Below, piece by piece: positions 5,635 to 5,799 of a stretch of 5,799 bases of DNA. A model generated the notes under the pieces. It saw nothing but the letters and a program-made list of their open reading frames with translations, was not told the origin of the DNA and did no database searches. The DNA comes from an uncultured Christensenella sp. (GTDB lineage Bacteria; Bacillota; Clostridia; Christensenellales; Borkfalkiaceae): positions 1 through 5,799 of the forward strand of contig CAJUGP010000073.1 in assembly GCA_910586365.1 (NCBI GenBank), read 5' to 3'. The translations under genes and the position numbers were made by a program. Numbering within the stretch: position 1 is the first letter of the stretch; each line of letters begins with the position of its first letter.

Positions 5635-5753
5635 AATTGAAATTTATCCATACCGTGTCATGGCGACCAAGTTCCCGAAACGTCATTCTGAGCCGACGCG
5701 TCATTGCGTCGTGCCGAAGAATCTGACGTATGAGAACGATAAATTGAAATTTA
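5635..5753. repeat. 12-bp direct repeats framing a ~95-bp segment
   Basis: AATTGAAATTTA occurs at 5635-5646 and again at 5742-5753. The segment between them contains the palindromic element at 5681-5728. This layout, identical short repeats around an insert with internal dyad symmetry, is what a small non-autonomous element or a tandem intergenic repeat unit would leave. Low sequence complexity means chance is not excluded. Confidence 0.5.
5681..5728. repeat. REP/MITE-like palindromic element
   Basis: CGTCA (5681-5685) pairs with TGACG (5724-5728), TTCT (5686-5689) with AGAA (5718-5721), and the core CGACGC (5694-5699) with GCGTCG (5706-5711) around GTCATT. The ends, GTCATTCTGAGC and GAAGAATCT, are of a kind I have seen often in bacterial intergenic repeat families. 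Only one copy is present here, so its repeat status rests on this resemblance and on the nested symmetry. It lies close to the contig end, as expected if a multi-copy repeat broke the assembly. Confidence 0.6.
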
Positions 5754-5764
5754 ATTCAAGTTTG

Positions 5765-5799
5765 AGATCGGAAGAGCACACGTCTGAACTCCAGTCACG
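5765..5799 (+). other. Illumina TruSeq adapter sequence (artefact, not genomic)
   Basis: From 5765 the sequence begins AGATCGGAAGAGC and continues through 5798 as the standard TruSeq read-1 adapter; 5799 would be the first base of the index or a stray base. The genuine genomic sequence therefore ends at about 5764. It should be trimmed before any annotation or submission. Confidence 0.98.

Overview
The window looks like a complete short contig from a metagenome or draft assembly of a Firmicutes (Clostridia-like) bacterium. The basis is strong AGGAG-type ribosome binding sites, consensus TTGxxx/TATAAT promoters with extended -10 (TGn) elements, a lipoprotein with a Gly/Asp-rich linker, and RhaB/RhaA sequences that read as Firmicutes-like. 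An uncultivated clostridial lineage is a guess from style only. Both contig ends look like assembly breakpoints. The left end stops inside a tRNA-Gln gene. The right end stops in repeat-like sequence and then runs into Illumina TruSeq adapter (5765-5799), which is not genomic.

Layout. 1-96: partial tRNA-Gln(CTG) on the minus strand with its own well-spaced promoter. 176-370: two diverged copies of a 45-bp promoter/inverted-repeat module, 130 bp apart, pointing at a small unrecognised 84-aa gene (391-645) that ends at a clear intrinsic terminator (707-737). 760-844: a perfect inverted repeat and a promoter lead into rhaB (928-2229) and rhaA (2237-3472). A non-coding, hairpin-containing spacer (3473-3661) precedes a 618-aa secreted lipoprotein (3662-5518). 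It has a TIM-barrel glycosidase-like region with a WNEW motif and a C-terminal CBM9-like beta-sandwich. 5519-5764: two back-to-back perfect hairpins and a palindromic REP/MITE-like unit framed by 12-bp direct repeats.

Function. RhaA and RhaB perform the first two intracellular steps of L-rhamnose use (isomerisation to L-rhamnulose, then phosphorylation at C1). The lipoprotein on the same strand is a plausible outer-face enzyme or binder that could free or capture a rhamnose-containing glycan; this is inferred from position. The aldolase (rhaD), a transporter and a regulator are not present.

The points most worth following are the duplicated promoter module with a compensatory base-pair change, RhaB ending about 40-55 residues early exactly where the rhaA ribosome binding site lies, the unassigned glycosidase-like lipoprotein, and the adapter at the right end.
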